In this document: in pieces, positions 18,145 to 26,087 of the stretch
Layout: the number at the start of each line of letters is the position of its first letter
How positions within the stretch are numbered: the first letter of the stretch is position 1
Assembly: GCA_018241665.1 (NCBI GenBank)
Contig: JAFEDK010000030.1
Span: forward strand, 43,951 to 107,950
Direction: 5' to 3'
From: Pseudomonadota bacterium
GTDB taxonomy: Bacteria; Pseudomonadota; Gammaproteobacteria; Burkholderiales; Rhodocyclaceae
Length of the DNA stretch: 64,000 bases
Made by a program: the position numbers and the translations under genes
The notes under the pieces: generated by a model
What the model was told of the DNA's origin: nothing
Database searches by the model: none
Seen by the model: the letters and a program-made list of their open reading frames with translations, nothing else

Positions 18145-20226
18145 ATGCAAAATACCCAGACCCCCTCCATCGATGCGCTGCTGGCATATGTCCGTGCGGT
18201 GCTCCCGGACCACCGCCAGAACCAGCGCGACCTGCGCAAGCTGGCCGCCCACTTGCGGGCATTGCTGATCGCCCATGACCTGCCCGACCGCATGGATGCC
18301 TGGCGGGCGCTCAATGCCTGGTTGGCAGGTGGTTCCCTGTGGAACGACGTCTATATCGATTCCGCTGATGTTCATGGTTCCGCAACCCAGCGTTTCGCGG
18401 TATTGATGGACGTGCTGGCGGCTCATCCGGAGCTTGCCGCAGAGCTGCGCCGCGCCATTCGTCAGATCCTCGACGAGACCGACGGGGCCAACCTGTTCGG
18501 CGAAGTGGGCATCCCCAGCGACCGGGGTTTCCTGTCCGAATTCGGCGACCGCCTGACCACGCGGCTGATCCCGTCGCCACGGGACGACCACGACCTGGGC
18601 CACCTGATGAGCCGCAGCTATACGCGGACGCGGGATCTGACGCTGGTCCGCGGGCTGCAGCCGTCGTCCTTCCAGCGCCTGGTGGATCTGCTGTTTCCAG
18701 CCGGAGAGCCGGCGATGACGGCGGCGCTGGAGCGGGCCATGGCCGATGGCTTCCGCCTGCTGCTGGCGCGGGTCCAGGGGCAGGGCTTGTCCCAGAAGCT
18801 ACGCACCCGCAGCCAGCCGGGGCCGGTGGCTGGCTCGCCGTTTCGGCGCCTGGGCGACTGCGGCGAGAACCTGCTGTGCGCGTGGGAGCAGGGGCGCCTG
18901 TCCACGCCGTTGCTGGAGGCGTGGGAGGCCGGCGTGGCGGCTTGCCGCGACGAGATGCATGTGATCTCCACGCGCCTCGAAGCGGAAGGCATCAGCGTGG
19001 ACATCGTCTATGGCCTCGATGTGCTGGAGCGTTGCCTGGCCCGCCTGGAGGCCATCGTCGCGGTGATGCAGGCCGGGCGCGACAGTCCGGCGCCGGCGCT
19101 GGCCTTGTTGCAGCAACTGGCCTTTGCCGCCCACGAGAGCACCAGCCTGTGGCACGTGGTGCGCAGCAACCTGCGCCGCCTGCAGCGGCGCATCGTGGAC
19201 CGGGCCGGCGAGACCGGCGAGCACTACATCGCCGAGACCCAGAAGGACTACCGCCACATCTGGGTGGCGGCGGCCGGGGGCGGTTTGCTCACAGTGGCCA
19301 CCGCGGCGATGAAGATGGCGATTGCCGGCGCCGGTCTGGCCCTGTTCCTGGAGGGGTTGGGTTCCGGCCTCAACTACGCGCTCAGTTTCCTGCTGCTGCA
19401 GGCGCTCGGCCTGATGCTGGCCACCAAGCAGCCGGCGATGACCGCGGCGACCTTCGCGGCGATCATCCGCGACAGCAAGGGCGAGGCGCGTCTGGAGCGC
19501 ATCGTCGATTACGCCGCCTGCATCTGTCGGTCGCAGCTGGCGGCCACCATCGCCAACGTGGTGGTGGTGGCCTGCGGTGCCTACGCCTTCGACGCGGCCT
19601 GGCAGTGGGCCAGTGGCCATTCCTACCTGAGCCGGGCCGAAGCGGATTACGTGTTCCACGCGCTGAGCCCGGTGGACAGCGGCACGGTGTTCTACGCCGC
19701 GCTGACCGGCTGCATCCTGTACTTGGCAGCGCTAGTCGGCGGCTGGGTGGATAACTGGGCGGTCTATCACCGCCTGCCGCAGGCGATTGCCGAGCACCGC
19801 CTCGGCCATCGCTTCGGCCGTCTGCGCATGATCCGCCTGGCCGGCGTGGTGTCGCGCAACATGTCCGGCTGGGCCACCAATATCTCGCTGGGCCTGATGC
19901 TCGGCATGACCCCGGTGCTGGGGCGCTTCTTCGGCTTGCCGCTGGATGTGCGCCACGTGACGCTGAACTCCGGCATCCTCAGCCTCGCCACGTCGGCGCT
20001 GGACGTGGAGCTCAGCACCGGCCTGCTGTCCCTGGCGATCGCCGGGGTGGCCGTGATGTTCGTGCTCAACCTGGGGGTGAGTTTCGCGCTGTCGTTGCTG
20101 ACGGCGGTGCGCGCCTACAACCTGCCGAAGGCGGATCTGAAGGAGCTGCGGCGGCGCTTGTGGCAGCGCCTGCGTCGTCAGCCGCGGGATTTCCTGATGC
20201 CGCCGCGGGTGCCGCAGCCGGTGTAG
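18145..20226 (+). CDS. Gcr-family membrane protein (annotated as site-specific recombinase)
   Basis: 693 aa. The N-terminal half is soluble and helical; from about residue 370 there are several hydrophobic segments (HIWVAAAGGGLLTVATAA, LNYALSFLLLQALGLML, GTVFYAALTGCILYLAALVGG, and two more near the end). This matches the betaproteobacterial family named site-specific recombinase after the Neisseria gcr gene. It has no recognisable recombinase active site and is evidently an integral membrane protein of unknown function. The motif GEHYIAETQKDYRHIW is characteristic. Confidence 0.75.
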   Translation: MQNTQTPSIDALLAYVRAVLPDHRQNQRDLRKLAAHLRALLIAHDLPDRMDAWRALNAWLAGGSLWNDVYIDSADVHGSATQRFAVLMDVLAAHPELAAELRRAIRQILDETDGANLFGEVGIPSDRGFLSEFGDRLTTRLIPSPRDDHDLGHLMSRSYTRTRDLTLVRGLQPSSFQRLVDLLFPAGEPAMTAALERAMADGFRLLLARVQGQGLSQKLRTRSQPGPVAGSPFRRLGDCGENLLCAWEQGRLSTPLLEAWEAGVAACRDEMHVISTRLEAEGISVDIVYGLDVLERCLARLEAIVAVMQAGRDSPAPALALLQQLAFAAHESTSLWHVVRSNLRRLQRRIVDRAGETGEHYIAETQKDYRHIWVAAAGGGLLTVATAAMKMAIAGAGLALFLEGLGSGLNYALSFLLLQALGLMLATKQPAMTAATFAAIIRDSKGEARLERIVDYAACICRSQLAATIANVVVVACGAYAFDAAWQWASGHSYLSRAEADYVFHALSPVDSGTVFYAALTGCILYLAALVGGWVDNWAVYHRLPQAIAEHRLGHRFGRLRMIRLAGVVSRNMSGWATNISLGLMLGMTPVLGRFFGLPLDVRHVTLNSGILSLATSALDVELSTGLLSLAIAGVAVMFVLNLGVSFALSLLTAVRAYNLPKADLKELRRRLWQRLRRQPRDFLMPPRVPQPV

Positions 20227-20250
20227 ATCGGCGCGGGGCAGGGCACTTCT

Positions 20251-20317
20251 GTGGGGGCGAATTCATTCGCCCATGGACTCCGTTCCAGCAATGAAGGGCG
20301 AATGAATTCGCCCCCAC
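20251..20317. repeat. Dispersed palindromic repeat, copy 3 (full)
   Basis: Arms at 20251-20272 and 20296-20317 with a 23-bp unique spacer, directly followed by the 13-bp tandem array. Confidence 0.9.
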
Positions 20318-20398
20318 AGGTTCCCCCCACAGGTTCCCCCCACAGGTTCCCCCCACAGGTTCCCCCCACAGGTTCCCCCCACAGGTTCCCCCACAGGT
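20316..20398. repeat. Tandem array of 13-bp unit ACAGGTTCCCCCC
   Basis: Five exact copies in a row from 20316, a sixth with one C fewer, then a partial ACAGG. The array grows out of the terminal CCCCCACAGG of palindromic copy 3, so it probably arose by slippage or duplication of the repeat flank. Confidence 0.9.
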
Positions 20399-20425
20399 GT
20401 CCTACGGGAGACGTCTGGCAGACGG

Positions 20426-20839
20426 CTAGTGCAGGTCGTCCTTGTCCGGTGGGACGGGCAGGATGGGGATGCCTTCCTCGATCAGTTCGATCATGTCGCT
20501 GGGCTTGGCCTGGCCGCGGATGGCGCGTTCTTCGGCGTCGCCGTAGTGGATCCGGCGGGCTTCCTCGACGAAGCGCTCGCCGACGTCCTCGGACTGTCGG
20601 GCCGCACTCCGCAGGGCTTCGATCAGTTTGGCCGCGATGGCCTGGGGATCGGGCTCAGCGGGCCGGGTGTGGGACGAGGTCTGGACATAGGGTGCCGATG
20701 GCAGGCGCTTGACCTGGTGGGTGCCGCAGTGGGGGCAGCTCACCAGGCCGCCGGCCTGCTGTTGCTCGAAGGCGTCGCTGGAGGCGAACCAGGCTTCGAA
20801 GCGGTGGCCTTGTTCGCAGCTGAGGTCGAGGACGATCAC
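20426..20839 (-). CDS. DUF1178 family zinc-ribbon-like protein
   Basis: 137 aa. It begins MIVLDLSCEQGHRFEAWFASSDAFEQQ and continues with SCPHCGTHQVKRLPSAPYV, a Cys-containing regulatory-protein-like ribbon typical of DUF1178. The C-terminal half is helical and acidic. Function unknown; a metal-bound cytoplasmic protein is likely. It lies just outside the left attachment site of the tRNA-Leu element. Confidence 0.85.
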   Translation of the reverse strand: MIVLDLSCEQGHRFEAWFASSDAFEQQQAGGLVSCPHCGTHQVKRLPSAPYVQTSSHTRPAEPDPQAIAAKLIEALRSAARQSEDVGERFVEEARRIHYGDAEERAIRGQAKPSDMIELIEEGIPILPVPPDKDDLH

Positions 20840-20866
20840 GGCGCGGACCGGCGAGCGTCGGCAAGG

Positions 20867-20922
20867 GTGGTGCCCGGAACGGGAATCGAACCCGTAGGCC
20901 GTGAGGCGGCGGATTTTAAGTC
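20867..20922 (-). repeat. attL: 56-bp tRNA-Leu 3' fragment (direct repeat)
   Basis: Identical over 56 bp to 28728-28783, which is the CCA end through to the anticodon arm of the intact tRNA-Leu gene. It marks the left end of an integrated element. The rest of the tRNA is absent here, so it is not a functional gene. Confidence 0.93.
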
Positions 20923-21027
20923 GGGGGGCACGAGATTGCAGGAGAAGGGCAGCGAAAGATACATCAATGGAATCAGTTGTTTGGTTGCGCTGGCTTTATA
21001 CCACTTTCTCTCCGGGTTTGCCCCGCA

Positions 21028-21045
21028 GTGTCCCGCCAGTGTCCC
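21028..21045 (+). repeat. Arm-type repeat pair, left end of element
   Basis: Two GTGTCCC heptamers spaced 11 bp apart. The same 18-bp pair, with two mismatches, occurs at 28650-28667 inside the right end. Likely integrase or excisionase arm-binding sites. Confidence 0.55.
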
Positions 21046-21063
21046 ATGATGCGCACAAGACAA

Positions 21064-21082
21064 ACCCGCCACTGAGGCGGGT
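21064..21082 (-). terminator. Hairpin terminator at left end of element operon
   Basis: Stem ACCCGCC/GGCGGGT with a 5-nt loop. Read on the minus strand it is followed by TTTGTCTTG, about 45 bp beyond the last small gene, so it probably terminates the element's long minus-strand operon. Confidence 0.6.
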
Positions 21083-21125
21083 CGGTCGGGGGGGGCCAAA
21101 ATTTGGCGAGGTCGGCGGGGTTTGC

Positions 21126-21302
21126 TCAGGTCTGAGCTATCCCGCCTTTCCGCATCTGCGCGCATGTGGTGTCCGCGTAGTTCTCGAGATCGTTGGCGAT
21201 GTAGCAGCCTAGTGCGGCCAACTTGGCAGCCTCGGAGTATTCGGGCGCTTTCTCCTTGATGATGTTCAGCAGCGCAGCCAGTTGCCCGAAGGCGGCGGTC
21301 AC
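21126..21302 (-). CDS. Hypothetical small protein of mobile element
   Basis: 58 aa from the GTG at 21302, which overlaps the TGA of the preceding gene (GTGA); the longer ATG at 21332 would overlap it by 34 bp. The protein is helical (AAFGQLAALLNIIKEKAP, AAKLAALGCYIANDLENYAD). Not recognised. It is the last gene in a chain of overlapping small genes. Confidence 0.6.
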   Translation of the reverse strand: MTAAFGQLAALLNIIKEKAPEYSEAAKLAALGCYIANDLENYADTTCAQMRKGGIAQT

Positions 21303-21649
21303 GGCTGCGCCCTCCGTCCACGTGCATCGCACTGCGCTTGTGCGGTCCAGCCCAGGAGGTCATCAGCACGGCAGCGTGCCCGTTCTCCCAGCCATGCAAG
21401 GGTGTGAATCATCTGGACTTGGTTCTGGATGCCATACAGCAGCGCGGACACGTCCTCCGGCTCTCTGAGCCATCCTCCGGTCTCATCGTCGCCAACCAAG
21501 GCTCCCAGGTTGCCACACGTCCTTGCGAGGTTCTGTGCCATCAGAATGGCTTCGTCCGTGCTGCCGGTGAGACTGTCCAGTTCCTTAAGGGTCAGACGGT
21601 CGGCTGCACGCTCCCACAGCAGAGAAACGGCGTCGTCGAGGGTTCTCAT
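21299..21649 (-). CDS. Hypothetical protein of mobile element
   Basis: 116 aa, mostly helical (RTLDDAVSLLWERAADRL, AILMAQNLARTCGNLGALV, VSALLYGIQNQVQMIHTLAWLG). Its mid-part resembles short phage-island proteins with a DUF3077-like neighbour, but I cannot name a family. The ATG overlaps the stop of the 33-aa gene upstream, and its stop overlaps the next start, so it is translated in a coupled chain. Confidence 0.65.
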   Translation of the reverse strand: MRTLDDAVSLLWERAADRLTLKELDSLTGSTDEAILMAQNLARTCGNLGALVGDDETGGWLREPEDVSALLYGIQNQVQMIHTLAWLGERARCRADDLLGWTAQAQCDARGRRAQP

Positions 21650-21747
21650 GCCGCAGCCCTCCCGGCAAACGTCAGACGGTAAGCCAGCGCAGGCCCAGCC
21701 AGGCGGCGCAGGGTTCGGTACAGGGTGAAGCGGGTCCGGGCGCTCAT
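21646..21747 (-). CDS. 33-aa peptide in coupled gene chain
   Basis: A very small reading frame, MSARTRFTLYRTLRRLAGPA and 13 further residues, strongly basic at its N-terminus and hydrophobic later. It exactly bridges its neighbours: its ATG overlaps the upstream TGA and its TGA overlaps the downstream ATG (ATGA on both sides). This tight fit is the main evidence that it is translated. Function unknown; it may merely relay ribosomes. Confidence 0.5.
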   Translation of the reverse strand: MSARTRFTLYRTLRRLAGPALAYRLTFAGRAAA

Positions 21748-22196
21748 TTGTTCATCCCCCGCACGTGCTCCAGCACTTCCTCCAGCGCACTCACGCGGCC
21801 GGTGTGGAAGGTCTGCCCACGCTTGGTACGGCCCTCGGCCACGCCGCGCTGGCTCTCTTCAATCAGGGATTCCAGCACCGCCGGCAGCGACGGTTCCAGC
21901 GCGGCCGCTTTGGCGGTCTCCTGGTCTCGATAGGCGCTCTCCACGGCGGAATCGACAACCCCCTTGGCAATCTCAGTGAGATACAGGGCACCGAAGGCCG
22001 ACATATTGTCGGTGTCCTGCGCCAACCGGTTGATGGCGTCTTGAGCGATGCACAGAAAGACGGACGCCTGTTCGAGAGCATCAATCGTTGAGACGCCCGG
22101 CTGGACGGCGAACAGATTGCCGTCGCCGAATTTGAAAAACTCGTGAAGTGCGGTGATGCGCTTAGGCGCGGATGCGCCTGCATAGATGGGGTGCAT
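21744..22196 (-). CDS. DUF3077-like protein of mobile element
   Basis: 150 aa. The central LFAVQPGVSTIDALEQASVFLCIAQDAI resembles the DUF3077 pattern known from Pseudomonas genomic islands (from memory, not searched). The C-terminal part is a charged helical region ending HVRGMNK. It starts the chain of four small overlapping genes at the distal end of the element. Confidence 0.6.
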   Translation of the reverse strand: MHPIYAGASAPKRITALHEFFKFGDGNLFAVQPGVSTIDALEQASVFLCIAQDAINRLAQDTDNMSAFGALYLTEIAKGVVDSAVESAYRDQETAKAAALEPSLPAVLESLIEESQRGVAEGRTKRGQTFHTGRVSALEEVLEHVRGMNK

Positions 22197-22521
22197 GGTG
22201 ATCCTTTGGTTCGGTCAAAAGATCCCGCAGCCCCACGCCAATGGGGCGGCAGGAACCGTACGGCGTTGGCGTACCGGCCCAAAGGAAACCGGCGAGCCCG
22301 AAGGCTCCACCGCACGGCCCCACCATTGAACAAGCGTAGCCATGCAACCGACGTGAAAAAGCCGCGACGAACGCGGCCTCAATCGGCCTTTGGGTTACGG
22401 GACGCCAATCCCGTGCCCCTTCTGTCTCGGGGGCGTGTGCATGGTGCCGCAGCGGGCAGCGGGCCGTCAATCGGTTTGATTGATTTGATTCCCGTTTGAA
22501 TAGGGGGAATTTTCCCTGCAT
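22162..22521 (-). CDS. Possible Ash/Icd-like small phage protein (doubtful)
   Basis: This is the only plausible content of the roughly 400-bp gap between the primase and the DUF3077-like gene. The reading frame contains RDWRPVTQRPIEAAFV followed by YACSMVGPCGGAFGLAGF and AGTPTPYG, a pattern I associate with Ash or host-division-inhibitor-like proteins of P4-type satellites. No ribosome-binding site is visible, and it overlaps the next gene by 35 bp. It could be a spurious frame in a regulatory region. Confidence 0.35.
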   Translation of the reverse strand: MQGKFPLFKRESNQSNRLTARCPLRHHAHAPETEGARDWRPVTQRPIEAAFVAAFSRRLHGYACSMVGPCGGAFGLAGFLWAGTPTPYGSCRPIGVGLRDLLTEPKDHHAPHLCRRIRA

Positions 22522-22596
22522 GGGATACCGGGTGGTTACTGACGCCCCTAGCCCCCAAGGATTGCCCGCCCCCTCCCTCTACATTCCGGCCGGGCA

Positions 22597-23532
22597 CTAC
22601 ATCTCACGAGCGCGACGGCCCAGCTCGTCCAGCCAGTCACCCACAGTCAGCGGTACGCACACCTCCACCGCGAAGCCCCTGAGCTTGAGGCGGTGGGCGG
22701 CACGGTAGGCGGCGGCCTGCCCGGCGAAGTTCGCGTCGTTGTCGGCGAACACGATGACGTGCTCCACCCCGGCCGGGGGCTCGAAGCCCTCAACACCTTG
22801 GGCGCTGATGCACGACCACACCGGCACCTCGAACAGCTCCGATGCCGCGAGTGCAGTCTCAATGCCTTCCGATATTCCCAGGACTTGCGAGACAGGCGTC
22901 AGGCGAATCGCAGCACCGGCAATGGGGAAGCCCTGCATGAGCTTTTTCGGGGCAGCCACAGGGGCTTTCTGGCCGTTCTGGATGTACGTCCGATGAATCG
23001 ACAGCGCCTTGCCGTCCGGGCCGGTCACGGTTGCCACCATCGCGGCGAAGGTGCCGACGACAACCTCGCCCTCCATGTACTGGAGGCCGGGATGCACGCG
23101 GATGGACTCGGGCAGGTCGTACAGGCGCAGCCCCCGGCCAGTGAGATACGTCTCGGCCTCATCTCCGCGCTGAATCGGCTTCGACCCCTTCCACACCCGG
23201 CGCAGGGCTTGGAGCTTGTCCTCGTCGCTGCGCTCGGGCTTGCCGACGACGGGCTGCACGACGCCCGCCAGCCGCTCGATTTGCAGCGCGGTATCGCGGA
23301 AGCCCTGGCCGGTCAGCGCCATCGCCAGCTTCACGCCGTCACCCGCCCCACAGCCCGAGCAGTAGTAGGTGCCGCGTCCGTCCTTGTCATCGAAGCGGAA
23401 GCGGTCCTTTCCACCGCACAGCGGGCAGGGGCCGTGCTTGCCGCTCAAGCTGCGCTCGTCCATGCCCAGGCCGTGCAGGATGCCGCGCCACCGGCCTTGC
23501 GCTGCGGTACGCACGTCCATGCGGTTACCCAT
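22597..23532 (-). CDS. Toprim primase with P4-type zinc finger
   Basis: 311 aa from the ATG at 23532, preceded by AGGAGGG; it overlaps the helicase gene by 8 bp. The N-terminal zinc finger is CPLCGG...CSGCG (C36, C39, C58, C61), as in bacteriophage P4/T7-type primases. The C-terminal Toprim domain shows GISEGIETALAA (around 217-228) and VIVFADNDAN (around 260). It likely primes element replication with the neighbouring helicase. It lacks the fused helicase domain of P4 alpha; that activity is on a separate protein. Confidence 0.88.
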   Translation of the reverse strand: MGNRMDVRTAAQGRWRGILHGLGMDERSLSGKHGPCPLCGGKDRFRFDDKDGRGTYYCSGCGAGDGVKLAMALTGQGFRDTALQIERLAGVVQPVVGKPERSDEDKLQALRRVWKGSKPIQRGDEAETYLTGRGLRLYDLPESIRVHPGLQYMEGEVVVGTFAAMVATVTGPDGKALSIHRTYIQNGQKAPVAAPKKLMQGFPIAGAAIRLTPVSQVLGISEGIETALAASELFEVPVWSCISAQGVEGFEPPAGVEHVIVFADNDANFAGQAAAYRAAHRLKLRGFAVEVCVPLTVGDWLDELGRRAREM

Positions 23533-25102
23533 GCTGGCGGCCCTCCTGCGCCTTCTCGCGGCCCTTGGCGAAGCGAATCTGCTGCGATTTGAGCCAGGAC
23601 AGCAGTTCATTCGTCGGGGCGGCCTCCACCTCACGCAGGCCACGCGGCCACACGTCGAACATCTCCCGGTACTTGTGCGAGACCCAGCCCGACGAGTAAC
23701 CGCGCTTGCGGGCGACAAAGAGCAGTTGCGAGAACACGTGTTGCTTCGTGCCCTTCATCGCCGGCTTCTTGGTCTTGCGGTCGATGCGCACCAGTTCGCC
23801 GTCGGCCACCTCCACGTCACTCTGCCGAGTCGGTGCGAAACCGCATTTAGGGCAGACATGGACGCCAGCCGGGCGGACGAACTTGCAGCTCGGGCAGGGC
23901 TTCGGCTCGCTGGCCTTGCGCTCCTGCTTCTTGCTGCCGGACGTGTTGGCCTTGCCGTCGTCCAGCTCCAGCGGCAGGTCGTCGGTAGCGAAGCCCAAGC
24001 GCAGGACGGTGCCGGAATGGTCCAGCAGCAGCGCACGCGCCTTGCCCGGATGCGGGCGCAGCACCCGACCGACCATCTGAATGTAGCGAATCAGGCTCTT
24101 CGTGGGGCGGGCCAGAATCATCACTTCCGTGCTCGGGCAGTCCCAACCTTCGGCCAGCAGCGCCGAATTGGACAGCACCGTGATTTCGCCACGGGCGAAG
24201 GCATCGAGGATGGCGGCGCGCTCATCGTCGTCGTGGTGATAGTCGATGTGCGCGGCCTTGATGCCGGCGCGCTGGAAGGCTTCGACGATGTGCTGCGAGT
24301 GCGGGATGTTCGACGCGAACACCACGGTCTGCTTCCCGGCGGCGAGGCGTTGCCAGTGCTGCACAATGTCGCCGACCAGCGCCGGCTTATCGACGGCTTC
24401 GGCGAGCTGGGTTTCGCAGTAGTCGATTTCCCCACCGATGCCGCGCTGAGTCTTGACGCCCGACAGGTCAGGGTCGGCCGGCGCGAACACGTCACAATCG
24501 ACAAGGAAGCCTTGGTCGATAAGCTCGCGGATGGTCACGGCCTCCACCAGCTCCTGAAACAGCGGGCCGCGCAGCTCATCGTAGTGCTTGCCCAGGCCAG
24601 GGCTGAATGGCGTTGCCGACAGGCCGACCACCGGCACCCGGTTGTACTTGAACAGCAGCTCGCGGTACTTCTTCGAGCCGGCGACGGCATGCGCTTCGTC
24701 GATGATGATGAGGCCCACGTCATCAGGCAGGCCACGACGATGTACGGTGTCGATGCTGCATACCAGCACCTTCGCATCGAGGCTGCGCGTATTCTCCGCC
24801 TGAAGGATGCCGTGGGCGATGCCGGCGCGGGTCAGGCGGCGCGATGCTTGGCGCACCAGTTCCTTGCGGTTCGCCAAGAACACCACCCGACGGCCCTTCG
24901 CCACCGCCCCCAGAATCATGGCAAAGCCCATCTCCGTTTTGCCGCTGCCGGTCGGGCTGTAGAGCATCACTCGCCGATGCCGGGCCAGGATGGCACGTAT
25001 CTTTTCAAGGCCGCGCTCCTGATAGCCCCGCAGTTGAATCCCCGCCCCAGCCAAGGAGGCGGAGGCTTGGGCTTGGGTGCCTTGCGTCTGGATGGTGGTC
25101 AT
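23525..25102 (-). CDS. SF2 DEAH-box helicase of mobile element
   Basis: 525 aa superfamily 2 helicase. Motif I is SPTGSGKTEMG (49-59), motif II IIIDEAHA, motif III LSATPF, and motif VI QMVGRVLRP. After the helicase core there is a zinc ribbon, CPSCKFVRPAGVHVCPKCGF, and a basic C-terminal domain. Such helicases occur in temperate phages and islands beside primases; it probably unwinds the element's origin. It overlaps the DUF1376 gene by 4 bp and the primase by 8 bp. Confidence 0.9.
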   Translation of the reverse strand: MTTIQTQGTQAQASASLAGAGIQLRGYQERGLEKIRAILARHRRVMLYSPTGSGKTEMGFAMILGAVAKGRRVVFLANRKELVRQASRRLTRAGIAHGILQAENTRSLDAKVLVCSIDTVHRRGLPDDVGLIIIDEAHAVAGSKKYRELLFKYNRVPVVGLSATPFSPGLGKHYDELRGPLFQELVEAVTIRELIDQGFLVDCDVFAPADPDLSGVKTQRGIGGEIDYCETQLAEAVDKPALVGDIVQHWQRLAAGKQTVVFASNIPHSQHIVEAFQRAGIKAAHIDYHHDDDERAAILDAFARGEITVLSNSALLAEGWDCPSTEVMILARPTKSLIRYIQMVGRVLRPHPGKARALLLDHSGTVLRLGFATDDLPLELDDGKANTSGSKKQERKASEPKPCPSCKFVRPAGVHVCPKCGFAPTRQSDVEVADGELVRIDRKTKKPAMKGTKQHVFSQLLFVARKRGYSSGWVSHKYREMFDVWPRGLREVEAAPTNELLSWLKSQQIRFAKGREKAQEGRQHG

Positions 25103-25647
25103 GCCGCACCCCCAATCCCGAGAGCTGCCTCGGCGATTTCCACGTCAGCCTCGAAGTCCGGCTGAAAATTATTCGTCCCTGGCTTGGGGGTTTTGGGGTT
25201 GGGTTTTGGCTGGGGTTGCTGGTCGAGCGGTGCCTTTATATTAAGCATGCCTGCGGGCATGCCCGAGGCATTGCCTGTGGCATTGCCCGAAGCACGACCT
25301 CCCCACCGTGCCGCATGGCCTTTTTGGGATTTTTGGCGGGCCTTGTTGACTGCCTCGTAAGCGGCCTCAAGCTCGTCGCTCCAGTCCTCGCGCAGCCATT
25401 CGCCGTACTTGACGATAAAAAGCGGCTCCAGGGCTTTGCGGAGTTTTTTCCACTCGGCGGGAGATGTCGCGGTGATGCGGGCCAGCGCAACATCGTCATC
25501 GGGAATCGGGCCGATGCGCCACAAGTGCATCTTCAACAGCAGCAGCGAACCGCAAGCAATCGCAGGGGCGGGCAGCGCCATGACTTCGGCCTGCCAGGCG
25601 GCAATATCGACAAGCAGGCCTTTTGGCGGGGTGATTTTCGGCGCCAT
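25099..25647 (-). CDS. DUF1376 (YdaU-like) replication-associated protein
   Basis: 182 aa. The segment VMALPAPAIACGSLLLLKMHLWRIGPIPDDDVALARI followed by EWKKLRKALEPLF has the DUF1376 layout, a winged-helix-like domain of phage replication regions. A charged linker with a Gly/Asn/Ala/Met-rich stretch and a Pro/Lys-rich tail follows. It is probably an origin-binding or helicase-loading protein (inference). It shares a single base with the next gene upstream and overlaps the helicase start. Confidence 0.7.
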   Translation of the reverse strand: MAPKITPPKGLLVDIAAWQAEVMALPAPAIACGSLLLLKMHLWRIGPIPDDDVALARITATSPAEWKKLRKALEPLFIVKYGEWLREDWSDELEAAYEAVNKARQKSQKGHAARWGGRASGNATGNASGMPAGMLNIKAPLDQQPQPKPNPKTPKPGTNNFQPDFEADVEIAEAALGIGGAA

Positions 25648-26087
25648 TACACCCCCCCGAGGATCGCGGCGAGCGCAGCGGCAAGGGCCGGCACGGAGAC
25701 CACAAGCAGGCCGACCAACTGCGGATGAATGAACCCGGCCTGGCGGCGGCGAACGGTCATCGCTGCGACGGCGGCACGGGTCGGCTCGTCGGTCAGGTCG
25801 AGGCGGTACTCGGCAATGACGCGGCCGTGGTAGTCGATTTCGCGGGACAGGATCGCCCAGCCATCATTGACCAGCTCATTGATATACGCGGCCAGTCGCC
25901 AGGATCTCTCAAAGCTGGGTTGCGAGACCGGGCTGGCAATCATTGCCAGCAGCGCATCGTGTTTGACGGTGCCGGCAGTCGGGACGATGGGGGCCGGGCG
26001 GCGCGGCAGCGAGTCAGGGAAAAGGTCTGTATGATTGGCGCTGTCCGGGCGCTGGTTTTCCTTCTTGGGGAGCCGGCGCTTTTCCAT
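25647..26087 (-). CDS. Winged-helix protein with C-terminal hydrophobic segment
   Basis: 146 aa. The basic N-terminus precedes a domain with TVKHDALLAMIAS, RSWRLAAYINELVNDGWAILSREI and GRVIAEYRL, which fits a phage winged-helix (HTH) fold with a wing after the recognition helix. Unusually, the last 25 residues (LVGLLVVSVPALAAALAAIL) form a likely membrane helix. It is coupled at both ends with neighbours. Role unknown; DNA binding tethered to the membrane is possible. Confidence 0.6.
   Translation of the reverse strand: MEKRRLPKKENQRPDSANHTDLFPDSLPRRPAPIVPTAGTVKHDALLAMIASPVSQPSFERSWRLAAYINELVNDGWAILSREIDYHGRVIAEYRLDLTDEPTRAAVAAMTVRRRQAGFIHPQLVGLLVVSVPALAAALAAILGGV

Noticed and set aside
20316-20398. 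Tandem repeat as a CRISPR array
   Set aside because: The unit is only 13 bp with no spacers, and there are no cas genes nearby.
20867-20922. Second functional tRNA-Leu gene
   Set aside because: Only the 3' 56 bp match; the D-arm and 5' acceptor are absent, so it is the attachment-site copy.
23369-25165. Plus-strand frame of 598 codons across primase and helicase
   Set aside because: Antisense to two clear enzymes; no domain.
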